DNA of 64,000 bases from Trileptium ribeirensis (GCA_030248225.1 JASANE010024847.1:19568-83567), one strand, 5' to 3'; positions 22,864 to 34,541 are shown, counted from the first letter of the stretch. A program made the numbers and translations. The notes: generated by a model from the letters alone, not told the origin.

Positions 22864-23145
22864 TAGCATGTCCGGACCCGGAGTGTAGCGGCAACGGTGT
22901 TTGCGTTGACTCAACGTGCTACTGCTTGTTTGGCTGGCGTGGTGATGCCTGTTCGATTCCGTTCTCTGTTGCTCTTTCGCCATCGCTACCATCGGTTGTC
23001 AATCCGGCCGACCAAACATCGATCACATGCATCTATCCTGATTATTCTTCTGCTAGAATGGCCAGTGTCTGTTCTGGTCATGGCCAGCAGTATAACAATG
23101 GATGCCAATGTGACGCAGGATGGAGAGGATCTCAATGCGAAAAAG
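22864..23145 (+). CDS. TENM: Teneurin exon f: EGF-like repeats 4 and 5 with an expanded linker
   Basis: Residues 235-328, phase 1 to phase 1. Acceptor ttttagtag is a tandem site that could drop one residue; donor aaag/gtaaaa. EGF 4 is ACPDPECSGNGVC with CYCLFGWRGDAC. About 25 mainly Ser/Pro/Val residues follow, then EGF 5 (TCIYPDYSSARM, VCSGHGQQYNNGCQCD, GWRGSQC). EGF 5 has five cysteines with no third cysteine, as in other teneurins where it is the second dimerisation repeat. The linker between EGF 4 and EGF 5, and the first loop of EGF 5, are longer than I know from vertebrate members. Confidence 0.88.
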
Positions 23146-23357
23146 GTAAAATGAGTAGCAAAATTAACCATATAGGCAAATGTCACATTCCAGTTTTGTA
23201 TGGCAGGCTTTAATGTTTTATTCTTAAATAATTTTAATAACATCTGAACAACCCAAATATCGAGAGTTACTGAATAGTGTGATTTCAGTCACATTTAGTG
23301 TAAAAATTCCCATGAAACGTCCTTGGATAAACTTGTTTCTTGTATTGGTTGTTACAG

Positions 23358-23569
23358 AACGAGTTCAAAAGTTTCGTATTAATATACGAAATTGCACTGA
23401 ATGCGCTAAATTAAAAAATTTTGTTGACAGTACTGGTTGTTACAATTATAGATCTTCGTGCGTCGTTTTGTACAATGTTGTGAAAATTCAGTACTGCACC
23501 ATGGAGATGGAATGTATTGAAAATGGGGAACCTTATATGCTAAAAGTGCGTCGTCGACCTTTTCCATGA
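23358..23569 (+). other. Cys-rich open segment in intron f-g: possible alternative terminal exon or gene fragment
   Basis: A good acceptor (ttgtttcttgtattggttgttacag ends at 23,357) is followed by 70 open codons, then TGA at 23,567-23,569. In the phase left by exon f it reads RVQKFRINIRNCTECAKLKN, then STGCYNYRSSCVV, YCTMEMEC and GEPYMLKVRRRPFP. The CxxC...C...C...C...C spacing resembles an integrin beta-subunit tail domain. It could be a relic of such a gene, a chance open frame, or a terminal exon giving a teneurin that ends after EGF 5. A donor at 23,546 (gtgcgt) would leave phase 0 and could not join exon g. Confidence 0.3.
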
Positions 23570-24868
23570 AGTTTGAGCGATTATTAGGAGTTGAGGTATC
23601 TAGACATTACTTAACGTTGTATTTTGAGCAAATCCAGTGGTATGACTATTATAACTATGTCTAAGATATTGGCGAACTTTCGTATCGTGATGCGGCTCAA
23701 ACGAAGACCTACAGCGAACCTAAACAATACGAATGGGTCCTACATACAAACTCATAGGGGTAGGGTGCGTAACCCCTGAGGCGTCGGACCCCCAATCGGC
23801 GCGGAGCGCCGACCCCCTGGTAGGTTGTCTGATCTTTCATCCTAGTGTTTAATGCGCTACCCCCTCTCGCCCAAACGTCAAAGGCTCTGTTATTCTCCTC
23901 TTCCGGGCGTCGTTTAATTTCACGGGATTGGGTAAAAATTAGGGAATATTTTAGAACTACTGGAGAAAATTAGCTAAAATTTCGAAAATGGAAAAACATT
24001 ACGAACTTTGACATTCTACCGCCTGCGGTTATACCTATTCGGCCGCCTAACCCGGCGCCTCCTTGGACGCCGAAGGCCTACTCCCACGGCACCAGCTACA
24101 ACCCTGTGACCTGTGATTTTGACCATGTATATGATCCTAGATAATATTTGAAGGATTTGCTAAAAATGCAGTTTGTAAATTATACACCCCTAAAATAATC
24201 ACCGGTGTTTTTTCATCCAAAATTGATGAACATTGAACTTGTTTTTATGGAAATTCCCAGGTTTTCTGCAAATTCATACGGACTTGTACGTAATTCGTTC
24301 CAGGATCCAATGTGTGGATATGGTATGTTCTTAGAAAAGATTTATATATAATCCATATATATCTATACGTATATAGATATATAGGTTTCTATATATTTAT
24401 ATGTGCAGAAAAAAGTATATATAGACACATCTGTGTATATATATTTAGAAAAAATATATATTTAGATATATATGGATATATAGATATATGTATATATTAG
24501 TTTATTTGTATAAAATAGGCAAATTCTTCCTTGCGATTCAAAAATATGCCAATTTTTCGTTATGGAACTCAAAGAAGTTCCTAAATTTTTCCCCTGCGGG
24601 CTAAAAATACCATAATTGCGTCAATCTTTACGATTTAACTATATAATGGGCATTGTTATGTAACGTATATTTGCTGTGAATCGGCAATTTATGCTATTTT
24701 CGCATTTTTTCAGTCCCCAGTTCGACCTGGGGGCCCCCAGTGTTATTCTTTTTGGTTATTTTTGGCGGTAGTTTGGAAAGCCAGTATATATACATATATT
24801 CGGTATTGGCATGTGGTTAGATAGATACATGTGCATGTTTCATTATACAAATTGCATATTTATTTTAG
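23570..24868. other. Intron f-g, remainder: GC-rich repeat, TA microsatellite, hairpin
   Basis: A GC-rich block at 23,745-24,120 (CCCCTGAGGCGTCGGACCCC and similar) resembles 11,560-11,830. A degenerate TATA/GATATA tract spans 24,335-24,500. A CCCCAGTTCGACCTGGGG hairpin lies at 24,716-24,740, like those at 16,997. Nothing coding. Confidence 0.5.
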
Positions 24869-25054
24869 AACAGTGCTCTAGCGATTGTGGCGATCACGGC
24901 GAATGTATAAATAGCGCTTGCGAGTGTGCCTTTGGTTGGATAGGTGAATTTTGTGAATTTCGAGCGTGTTTTGTCGGCTGTACTGATCATGGAATTTGCG
25001 ACAACGGCACTTGCGTTTGCGATAAGGGTTGGAATGGAAAAAACTGTCAATTAG
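24869..25054 (+). CDS. TENM: Teneurin exon g: EGF-like repeats 6 and 7
   Basis: Residues 329-390, phase 1 to phase 1; acceptor ttttag, donor ttag/gtaaaa. EGF 6 is QCSSDCGDHGECINSACEC and FGWIGEFC; EGF 7 is ACFVGCTDHGICDNGTCVC and KGWNGKNC. Both have all six cysteines and match the family pattern CSxDCGxHGxC...CxxxCxxHGxC...GWNGxxC. Confidence 0.92.
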
Positions 25055-25369
25055 GTAAAAACAATTTCCTGACTCCGTAAATTATGTCTTCTTATGAAAT
25101 TTCCTTTATGTAATAAATGGCAATTTTTCGCTTTATGATAACATGCAACGATATTATGTTAAGTCGCAATCACATTACCTGAAGTACGATAATTTTTAAA
25201 CTTTTGATCAGGTGCGCAGCACGGGGGAGGGGCTCACTTTGCGGCAGCCTTGCAATTTCGGGTAGGACTCTTTACTCCCAGTTTTGACCGTTGTACTGCG
25301 CCCCTGCTTTTAACCCTTACGTTTGTAATAGAGATTCTTTTAATATTGCAGAGATATTTATGTTTATAG

Positions 25370-25516
25370 AAGGTTGTCCCGATATGTGCCACAGCCGCGG
25401 GGAATGCCGACAGTTAGTGGGCAACTGGCGCTGCGATTGCAGTATGGATTTTACAGGACAAGACTGCAGCGTTCCACTAGAATTTGAATGCGGCGACGGT
25501 ATCGATAATGATGGAG
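25370..25516 (+). CDS. TENM: Teneurin exon h: EGF-like repeat 8 and start of the Cys-rich region
   Basis: Residues 391-439, phase 1 to phase 1. Acceptor gtttatag, donor ggag/gtaggc. EGF 8 reads GCPDMCHSRGEC then WRCDCSMDFTGQDC, followed by FECGDGIDNDG. That last stretch begins the calcium-binding-like D-N-D-G-D-G loop completed in the next exon. The teneurin pattern CPxxCxxxGxC...W.CxC...GxxC...CxDxxDNDGDGLxDC is met across the junction. Confidence 0.92.
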
Positions 25517-26211
25517 GTAGGCGTTAATTAAAATTCACACATGTTTTGAACTTCTTTATCTCATTCTGCAGCTAACTCAATTAGTTAAGCCAAGATCACT
25601 TTTCAAACTGAAAATTGATCTCATTATTTTTTTCGCACGCCATAAAAATTATATACACAAAGTATTTATGTGTTATCTCAAAACACAATGAACAGGACCC
25701 TTTAACTATAAAATATAATAGTTGACACATGAATTGTTTAGACTTGATACATGAACTTGACAAATGAACGCAGTGACGTTTATTATGTTGTACCTCAAGA
25801 TAAAAAGCATTGATGTTTCAATAAACCATATTGTATTGAAGTCTCTTTTAACGTGGTAAAATGAAAAATATTTTTGAAGCTTTTGAGAACCGATTTGCTT
25901 GCGTCATATACTGCGTGTCCGAGACTTTAAACGTAGTATATAAAATAGCTTTGTTAAATAGTTGGTTACAACCAAGATCGCTTTTAAATTTGGCTACATA
26001 ACAGCCAGTAGCTAGTGATGTGGTAATTCTTAGTTATATGCTACATATCTTCCGCGCTGTGACAATTGCAGTCAGTTCATCACATTATTACAGTCTCTAA
26101 TTTTGGCGTAATTTTGATAAACTATTTTCGGTCCTCCATATTGCCTGTACCTATTGCTAACTTTTTGTTTCTAATGTCTGAAAGATGACAGTCTACAATG
26201 TTTTGTTCAAG
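25517..26211. other. Intron h-i; nothing recognised
   Basis: AT-rich, with no supported feature. Confidence 0.6.
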
Positions 26212-26419
26212 ATGGTTTGATTGATTGTGGCGACTCGGAATGCTGTGGATCTGAACAATGTGAGGACGATCCGCTGTGCCATACCGTTGAGTCTCCTATG
26301 AAAGTTCTCATACGGAAACAGCCGCCACCAGCGCAGGCATCCTTTTTTGAGAAAATGAAATTTCTTGTTGAGACAGATTCTGTGCAGCAGTATCCAGACC
26401 TGAAATTATTCGACGACAA
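26212..26419 (+). CDS. TENM: Teneurin exon i: Cys-rich D-G-L-I-D-C region
   Basis: Residues 440-508. Acceptor tgttcaag, donor gacaa/gtatgt; phase 1 in, phase 2 out. Completes DNDGDGLIDCGDSECC across the splice, then CEDDPLC, and FFEKMKFLVETDS, which corresponds to the teneurin SFYDRIKFLVGxDS helix leading into the TTR-like domain. The donor interrupts an FDD motif like the family's NPFDGG. Confidence 0.92.
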
Positions 26420-27733
26420 GTATGTTTTACCTTTGAAATCGTGGTTTAGGGCGGGAACTACATTCAGTTGCGTGCACATATTGGTCATTATAAGTTTTAT
26501 AATACGTTTTTATTTTTTTCTATAGTTAATACACGTATAACATTGATGCATGATAGTAGAATTACATGCAACATGGTCTTATGGTCTAAAACTATTTCAA
26601 GAATTGTATCGATAGCATATATATTCTATTGTATTTTAACGTGTAATGATTATTTTACAGGTCATTTTGCGAATTGTTCTAAGAATATTGAGTGCTCGTT
26701 TTCATCTTTGAAAACGTTTTCGTATTATTCCAGTTGTTCAAAGTATCGAAATCGTGAATTGATGACAAATGTTATAGTTGAAAGGCATGGTATTTAATCC
26801 TGTTACATAAGTATAGAGCTAAATTTTCAATGACAACCCTGCTCATATGTATACGCAAAGTCATTTTGCAACAAAATATTAGGAAAGTTGTACTCTTTAT
26901 AACAAACGTGTGAGTCAACTGTGCTCAATATTAGGGGCAACATACATTGTTCTAATTATTCATTCCTCGGTTACTTTTAGTGCTGTATTCGCATTAGTGA
27001 TGTATAACTAACTGCTCATAGAGCATGTTGGTGATTTCTTACAATAGCCAACTCAGCTTTGCAGAAACCGTGCCCATTGTAGTATTATTAATGCGTTAAC
27101 TTTGCATCAATTACGCGAACTGTTACCGTAGGTACGAAAAATATTTCGTAATATACAGCGAGAGCGTAATTTTTTTCTGAATTTTGTATGTGGTTGATGT
27201 TAATTTTAAGACTGGTTTTGGGTAGCGGCCCGCTAAGTTGCCACAGGCCGAGCGCTCTGGTTTAAACAGACCTGAATTCCGGCTGGCCGGCCAGAGCGGT
27301 CACTTTTCCGGCCTTTTGGTGTATCACACAGGACATCATGTACTGTCACGGTCATATTATGTGTAACTTGATAGTTATGTGACATATTAATACATTATGC
27401 ACATTGGCGGATACAGCACTGGGGCGGGGGGACGGCATACCCCCTAGTAAAAGTATGCACACATCACACAAACGTACAGTATATTTGAACGCGACCGGTG
27501 GAGTATGCTCACCAATTGAAGTCGCAGAAAATTTTATAAACTCATTTTGAAGTTCGGATACCAGCAGGAAAAGTACCGGGTTCACCGGCACACCGGTAAA
27601 AATACTAACTCACCGGCTAGCTTGCTAACGAAAATTTCGGCCACAGCCCAACATTAGTTCACATAATATAACATATTGCTGAAACATATCGCCGAATGAT
27701 GAAACTATTGACCATATTTGTTTGCTACTACAG
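26420..27733. other. Intron i-j; no accepted exon
   Basis: An open piece after tttacag at 26,660 (NCSKNIECSFSS...) was tested as an exon but is in the wrong phase. A short GC-rich palindromic patch lies at 27,222-27,300. Confidence 0.5.
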
Positions 27734-27853
27734 CCGAGCTGCAGTTGTACGCGGCAGAGTTCTTCATGCGAAAGGCGGTGCATTGATCGGAGTGCGAGTG
27801 ACTGATGTTGAAAATGCTTTATACGGCTTTACCATAACTAGATCTGGCGGAGA
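27734..27853 (+). CDS. TENM: Teneurin exon j: transthyretin-like domain, first half
   Basis: Residues 509-548, phase 2 in and out. Acceptor ctactacag, donor gaga/gtaagc. Reads RAAVVRGRVLHAKGGALIGV then RVTDVENALYGFTITRSGGE, matching the family pattern VIRGQVxxxDGTPLVGVNVSFxxxPxYGYTITRxDGxFDL. Confidence 0.93.
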
Positions 27854-29027
27854 GTAAGCAATTTTAATGTTTTGTTTTTGCCTTGTAATATGTATTAAGA
27901 GCCAGTAATATTCGGCTCTGTTGACTAATGTTACACTTTCCGGTGTTTTGTTCTTTTCGTTCGTGGTACGTCGCGCGCGTGATGTGGCTTAAACACACCT
28001 TCTCACAGATTTTTGGCCCGAATGGTGGATCGTATATTTGACTATGCCACCGTAACTTTGAACCATTAAATAACATGCACTAGGTTGTTGGACCACCAAC
28101 TTATACCCCATTCGTGTTCTCGGGCCGCTAAAGTCAGACACCACCCAGGTTCGTGTACCGCTACATTCAGATCACTAACATTGGGGGTTTGAATCTGCTG
28201 GTATAAGAACTTGGGGATTTGAATGTGGTGGTTTAAGAGCTTTGGGTGGAATGGATTTGTTGTTTCACGAATGTAGTTTTGTTGTCGTTGGAAAACCTGG
28301 GGGTAAGATTGAAAACGACAGCAACGTACCGCGGACGAAAACAACGGAAAAGTTAAAGAGTACCTGTATTCATTGGTGCATGGTGTTGATGTAACTATAA
28401 CATAGCATATAACATAAAGCTGTATCATGTATGCTTATCTTTTATCATCTTTATCAATCGATCGCTTATCCCACCGCTTGAACTCGTTGCAACGATGCTT
28501 TCAAATCTCAAGCTGTAGTATTTAACTTTTTCCAAGGGAGAGTTTTTTCCCTCCACAGTGGCGTATTTTTCCTGTCATATCTCCTGTAAATTTCATTTTT
28601 CGCGAAACAATAACTGATGCTTTTACTTCCTTGCTTTCGTGCTGTTTTATCACAGAGGATATCCTTATCGCAGTGCCAGGGTTCAGTGATTCGACAGGTC
28701 CATATATTCGTTTATTGACTGGTTACATTGCTAAACGTCCGATGTCAAATAATTATTGGTGTAGCACGTTTCTGACTTTTTGTTATATTATAATCATAGT
28801 GGTGGGCAAAGATTATAAATGCACGTCTCTTTATCAATCTTGCATTATGCATCTGAAATATACTGTTGCTCAAGTTATCACAGAAATATCACTATGCAAA
28901 AATTGAGCAATGCCCAAAATCCTCTTGAGAATGAGTAAAGTTTTAGTATTAGAACAGATGGATTTCACAGAATGGACATTTCTCAGGTTTGCGTATAAAC
29001 GCTAGGATTTATAGTTTTTACTGTCAG
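27854..29027. other. Intron j-k; nothing recognised
   Basis: A 120-codon minus-strand open frame at 28,066-28,428 has no recognisable motif and no support. Short internal similarity at 28,150-28,250 (GGGGATTTGAAT twice). Confidence 0.5.
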
Positions 29028-29166
29028 GTTCGATCTCATGGTGAACGGTGGAGGATCTGTAACTTTGCAGTTTATGCGTCTTCCGTTTGGATCATCATAC
29101 CGCACAGTTAATGTGCCTTGGAACCGAATAGTGCACATAGGTGACGTTATCATGCATGACGAACAG
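29028..29166 (+). CDS. TENM: Teneurin exon k: transthyretin-like domain, second half
   Basis: Residues 549-595, phase 2 in, phase 0 out. Acceptor actgtcag, donor acag/gtacga. Reads [20 protein letters not shown] then [16 protein letters not shown], matching FDLVxNGGxSLxLxFxRxPF...VWLPWNxFxxMDTLVM. Confidence 0.93.
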
Positions 29167-29411
29167 GTACGAATTAATATTTTATTTATTTAATAACATT
29201 TTATAAACGCTGTAGGAGTTGTTTACAGCGGCATGTGTTTGTCCACGGTTTTATTTCAAACCCTAATAAGTAAACAACATGTTACTATTTTCATTATGTC
29301 GCTATAATTAAGCGAAATGATCAACTTAGTAAGCTTATTACAAAATATTTTTATTTTCAACAAAGTTTAAGTCTCTATACCTCAAAATTGAATCAACGTA
29401 TAGGGGTCCAA

Positions 29412-30626
29412 GTTTGATTTTGGGAACAGCGTAAAAATTGTACGTTCACTGATAGTACTGCACCCCGTACCCACCCAGATGATTTGTTCGGTGATACACC
29501 GTTCCCTTGATTTTGGGAACAGCGTAAAAATTGTACGTTCACTGATAGTACTGCACCCCGTACCCACCCAGATGATTTGTTCGGTGATACACCGTTCCCT
29601 TGATTTTGGGAACAGCGTAAAAATTGTACGTTCACTGATAGTACTGCACCCCGTACCCACCCAGATGATTTGTTCGGTGATACACCGTTCCCTTGATTTT
29701 GGGAACAGCTTAAAAATTGTACGTTCACTGATAGTACTGCACCCCGTACCCACCGAGATGATTTGTTCGGTGATACACCGTTCCCTTGATTTTGGGAACA
29801 GCGTAAAAATTGTACGTTCACTGATAGTACTGCACCCCGTACTCACCCAGATGATTTGTTCAGCGATACACTGTTCCCTTGATTTTGGAACAGCGTAAAA
29901 TTGTACGCTCACTGATAGTACTGCACCCCGTACCCACCCAGATGATTTGTTCGGTGATACACCGTTCCCTTGATTTTGGGAACAGCGTAAAAATTGTACG
30001 TTCACTGACAGTACTGCACCCCGTACCCACCGAGATGATTTGTTCGGTGATACACCGTTCCCTTGATTTTGGGAACAGCGTAAAAATTGTACGTTCACTG
30101 ATAGTACTGCACCCCGTACCCACCCAGATGATTTGTTCGGTGATACACCCTTCCCTTGATTTTGGGAACAGCGTAAAAATTGTACGTTCACTGATAGTAC
30201 TGCACCCCGTACCAACCCAGATGATTTGTCCGGTGATACACCGTTCCCTTGATTTTGGGAACAGCGTAAAAATTGTACGTTCACTGATAGTACTGCACCC
30301 CGTACCCACCGAGCTGATTTGTTCGGTGATACACCGTTCCCTTGATTTTGGGAACAGCGTAAAAATTGTACGTTCACTGATAGTACTGCACCCCGTACCC
30401 ACCCAGATGATTTGTTCGGTGATACACCGTTCCCTTGATTTTGGGAACAGCGTAAAAATTGTACGTTCACTGATAGTACTGCACCCCGTGCCCACCCAGA
30501 TGATTTGTTCGGTGATACACCGTTCCCTTGATTTTTGGAACAGCGTAAAAATGGTACGTTCACTGATAGTACTGCACCCCGTACCCACCCAGATGATTTG
30601 TTCGGTGATACACCATTCCCTTGATT
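29412..30626. repeat. 93-bp satellite, about 13 copies, open in several frames
   Basis: Near-identical 93-bp units (GATTTTGGGAACAGCGTAAA, AATTGTACGTTCACTGATAG, TACTGCACCCCGTACCCACC, CAGATGATTTGTTCGGTGAT, ACACCGTTCCCTT). Since 93 is three times 31, any stop-free frame stays open for the whole array, giving open frames of up to 393 codons on the minus strand and 268 on the + strand. GTTCCC...GGGAAC at each junction can form a small hairpin. It lies inside an intron and shows no other sign of coding. Differences between copies are scattered single bases, apart from one diverged copy at 29,850-29,900. Confidence 0.93.
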
Positions 30627-32089
30627 TTTTCCATGTTTGCATCTTTACTGACACTTTGTTGCTGATATTTCCAGTAGCTGTTTAGACTATTTTTATTTAG
30701 TGAACACATCATCTTAAACATATCATATGTTATGCCGTTTCTTATTATGTTAACATGCAGTTTAAATATTCGTAATTTCAATCACCTTTTGATGTAAAAC
30801 GGTATCGAACGTTTTTCGCAAATGTAATGTGCGCAATTTCCTGAATTATATTTGTAGTGTGCCAATGAAATCGTGCTGATTGAGAATTTATAACAATTTC
30901 ATCAATTTGTTGGAGCAATAATTGTACCGGTAATGTATAAAATAAAATCGCGTGGCTCTTGAATTTGCGTCAGCCATAGCTTTCCTGAAATTCAGTTGCA
31001 ATAAAATATGTTTAAGGATTGCCATAGACTGGCACGAAAGTGAAGTTTACTGCAAATTTCACATACAAAACCAAGTATTCATGAATTTATTCCGTTCCCG
31101 CTTAAACGTGGCAATAATTTTTCTTAGGAAAATAATGCACATGAAATGTCACTTAGTTTATTTTGCGGGCATCTGATACTGCAATTACTTGTTTGACATG
31201 TGATCGATACTGTAACGCGTGCCTTACCGCTGTAACAGATCCATGCTGAATCGTTACGAGACTAATTCTTACCACAGTTCGTTAGCTTAGAAGACCCCAA
31301 CACTACACTCGTGCCGTGGCTTAGAAGCAAAGATGAGCGACCTAGTCAAAATGCAAAAATAATTCTCTTTCGAGTAATAGAGTTGGACATAGAAACAGCT
31401 AAGAATTAGTTAGGTAGGTTAACTATTTTAACCCGATCGAGTTCGTGGAAATTGGGGATAGCCCCAGAATGGTCCACTGCCTCGACATTGGTCCGCTCGC
31501 GAGCTCGACCACAGCTTTCCTCGTTTTCGAGTGAGGACTAGTTAGGTAGCCGAAGAGTTAGCTTATTAAGAAGGACATAGGACGAACCAAATACGCATTT
31601 TGACGACCCGTATACAGCGTCTCTGCACATTGCCGCCAATTATTGCGGTAGTACGAAGATCCTTCTTTGCGAAGTTGGAACAATAAAATTTATATATTAC
31701 ACCCGTGAACCTGGGATTCGAAGCGATCCCGAAATTACGTAGGAAAATTTCTATAGGTCAAATTGCTAGGACGCCGAGTTACTTTTACAACCAGCTCGAT
31801 CCTATGAACTGAGGGCTGAGACAACGCCTCTAACCCTTAGTCCGTGGTAGCAAAAGACCATTTATAACTCCGGATGAGATCAACAATGCTAGTGATCATC
31901 CCCGAACCGAGTCGCCACGGTCATTTGCAGTCCAAAGTATTACGAAGCTCTCCCCTTTCTTTACTCCTTTGAGTTTCATTTGCAGAGTAAGGAAAAAACT
32001 CATCATATATAAGAGCCGAAATTTTACAGGCTTGGTGCGAATGCCGGTCTTCGATGTCGTAGGACGTAGGGTCATACATGTATGTGTGT
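30627..32089. other. Intron k-l, middle; nothing recognised
   Basis: No supported coding or RNA feature. The GC-richer part (31,250-32,000) may belong to repeat family C. Confidence 0.4.
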
Positions 32090-33385
32090 GTAGTTAATTG
32101 AAATAGAAAAGTTGTTCACTGTCATGCCTGCCACACCAGTCGAATAAGTCGCACCGAGTTGGAGGTGTACCTCAGTCTTGTCGATATGTATGTCTATGTA
32201 AATTGCTCAGTTCTAATCTATGATTTGTTGTATATTGTATAATCCTTGTACACTTGTAATATATGTCCTCATCGTGTAGCACAGCAATCGATTAGTTATT
32301 AAGACGAGTAAATTCGAGCTCTTACTTTACCCTTCGAAGCGTACTTTTGACACCACACCTGATTGTGTGTCTACTAGCGATAATAATGACACTATTGCTC
32401 GCTTAGCCGTCCTTAGCTTTACCTGAACCAAAGAAGCGAAATATTTACCATTAGCATCGAGCGAGCAGCTATCCCTTGGCGTCCCGATAGCTGAGCGTCT
32501 TTCGCTGTCAGTCCCATTGATTAGTTAGATTTATCTTTTGCAATGACCCGTGCCGAGTAACGTAAGCGCAGCCGTCGTCAGAGACTTGATGGAGTTGACC
32601 TATGCTGCTGTGAGAGTTCATTTAAGAGGACGAATACTCCGATGCTATCATGATCCTGACCCTAACAATAACTGTATTCTACGCGCCTACGGTTAATGCG
32701 AATGATATTGCCTGATTCTAATAGTGCATTGTCGTAATAACCGTTGCCCTATGTTGTTTGTAAGTGTACGATTTGCTTGTCAAATAATAATTCGAACAAC
32801 CCATGGTGTTACCGCGTTTCGATGCCGTTATGCACCGATATGTATTGAAGCGGTTTGAAATCTTCGCCCATCGACGACCTGCGCTCAGGCTTGACTTCAA
32901 GAAGTCTCAAGCCTTAGCCTGGGCCGCCGATTCCTTGGTGAATACGAGTAACTACGACTCGTGCGACCCGAAACTTTCTCACACACTCCTTTATAAAAAT
33001 ATTTCAACCGACCATTACGCGATCCGACGTTAAACATCTAGACCCTAGTGGGGGCTACTGGTCAAATTAAGCAAACCTGATGTCCCGCAGTCGACAATTC
33101 CATGTTGAACGATGATAGGGAAAAGCGGTATAGTCTCTTTGGCATGTGAGCGGGTGACAGAGCCAACCTCCCTAGGAACTTTAAAAGGAGTACCATCTAG
33201 GCTACGTGTGCAACCCGTCTGGCAGGATCAGAACACACCCTTTGACGCGCTGCTGTGGCTTGGTAAGCATCATAGCTTCTTAGGACCGACTGAAGAAAGC
33301 TAGTCCATTAGGTCCGTCCTCGAGGTAGTATGGGCATTGTGTTGGAAGTGCGCAATGCAGCAGCGTCACGTCAATCGATTACACC
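32090..33385 (+). repeat. Dispersed repeat family C, copy 2
   Basis: Same orientation and landmark order as 18,850-20,165: TCGACGACCTGCGCTCAGGC near 32,870, ACGACTCGTGCGACC near 32,955, GAGCCAACCTCCCTAGGAAC near 33,161, TTGGAAGTGCGCAATG near 33,342. Substitutions and indels throughout show an old duplication or transposition. Confidence 0.65.
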
Positions 33386-33983
33386 TGCAAACAATAACGT
33401 TAAATACATGACAAATAACGTGCTAGCGGCATTTGATTAATTTCACCTTGTAATCTTTAATTGAAGAATGTTCAATTGCCGGAAGAGTGTTCCTAATTAT
33501 AATTCCTGAAGGTGGGCCGATGTATGGACCACAAACGCTAGTTTCGCCCAAACGTTAATTCACTCCCTATATTATTAGCTATAAGCTGAAAACTATAGTT
33601 GTCGGAAAGTTCGAAAACGTGAGTTAGGTACTGACATTTAAGTTTAAAATTCGTGTACAGTTGCTAATGCCTCAGCCTACTTTCTATCGGCTACCGTCTT
33701 GCAAAACCAAGTAGTTTTAGATATGGCTATGGGATGCAAAATTATGATATAGAAAATTGATGTTAGGCAATTAATATTTAAGTTATATCCTTCACACACA
33801 GATAACTGTTACATAACCAAAAATGTTCGGCAAAAACATCACTTCTTCATTTATAACAAATTTAGCGTATACTTTACAGGATAAAATTTATAACATTCGG
33901 CTGCCGTGAATTAAGTTTCATATTTTTTGAACGAAAAATTCAATTGACATTTATTTTCAATTAATACATATTCAACCTTTTAG
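33386..33983. other. Intron k-l, right end; nothing recognised
   Basis: AT-rich, featureless up to exon l. Confidence 0.5.
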
Positions 33984-34151
33984 GAAATTGACAGTTTGCC
34001 AGCAGAGGAGTTTGGAATATTGAAAACGTTGCCAGTCGAGTGTCGCAGCAAACATGACCCTCTTCTGGTTCGGCCATACTTACATCCGTCTTGGAAGTAC
34101 ACTAGATACGCTGCTCGACCTGGATTTAGTGGTGCACTTGCTGATGCCCAG
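33984..34151 (+). CDS. TENM: Teneurin exon l: start of the FN-plug domain
   Basis: Residues 596-651, phase 0 in and out. Acceptor ccttttag, donor ccag/gttaga. Reads EIDSLPAEEFGILKTLPVEC then DPLLVRPYLHPSWKY. This is the poorly conserved link after the TTR-like domain (family: IPSCDL...RPxPxxxxSPL). It is assigned by position, open frame and matching splice phases more than by residues. Confidence 0.85.
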
Positions 34152-34541
34152 GTTAGAGCTCATGTGCAAAATCTTTATATATTACGTTCATGCCACTGAT
34201 ACGTATACAATATACGTCATTGCATTCGGTCGCACTGGTGGTGTTCATTTCGTATGTTACCATTTCACTAGTGCACCTATGTTAGATTTTTGAAATCTGT
34301 GGACGCACGCTTTATTAATTTTAGAAAATGAATTTGATCATTTTATTATATTCATACTATCATGTTTGATTAGCTGACATATCCGATATACAAAATAGAT
34401 TAGAACTAAAATATTTAGGGAATAATTTTCTGTTTAATTTAGCTGTCGCCCAAATTGGAGCAACAGATGTAGCACAGCAATTCTTGATTAAAATTATTTG
34501 TAAAGTAGAATATACCTAGTTGGAACTATTTTGCCTTTCAG
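34152..34541. other. Intron l-m; nothing recognised
   Basis: Short AT-rich intron (390 bp). Confidence 0.7.

Noticed and set aside
26660..26798. Candidate exon after tttacag (NCSKNIECSFSSLKTF...)
   Set aside because: Exon i leaves phase 2. Entering here in that phase hits a stop after six codons, while 27,734 joins in phase and restores the conserved TTR sequence.
27260..27292. Cloning-vector contamination suggested by restriction-site palindromes
   Set aside because: No vector sequence on either side; flanks continue as ordinary intron.
29382..30563. 393-codon minus-strand open frame with 31-residue repeats
   Set aside because: It is the 93-bp satellite read through. Equivalent long frames exist on the other strand and in another frame, and it sits inside an intron.
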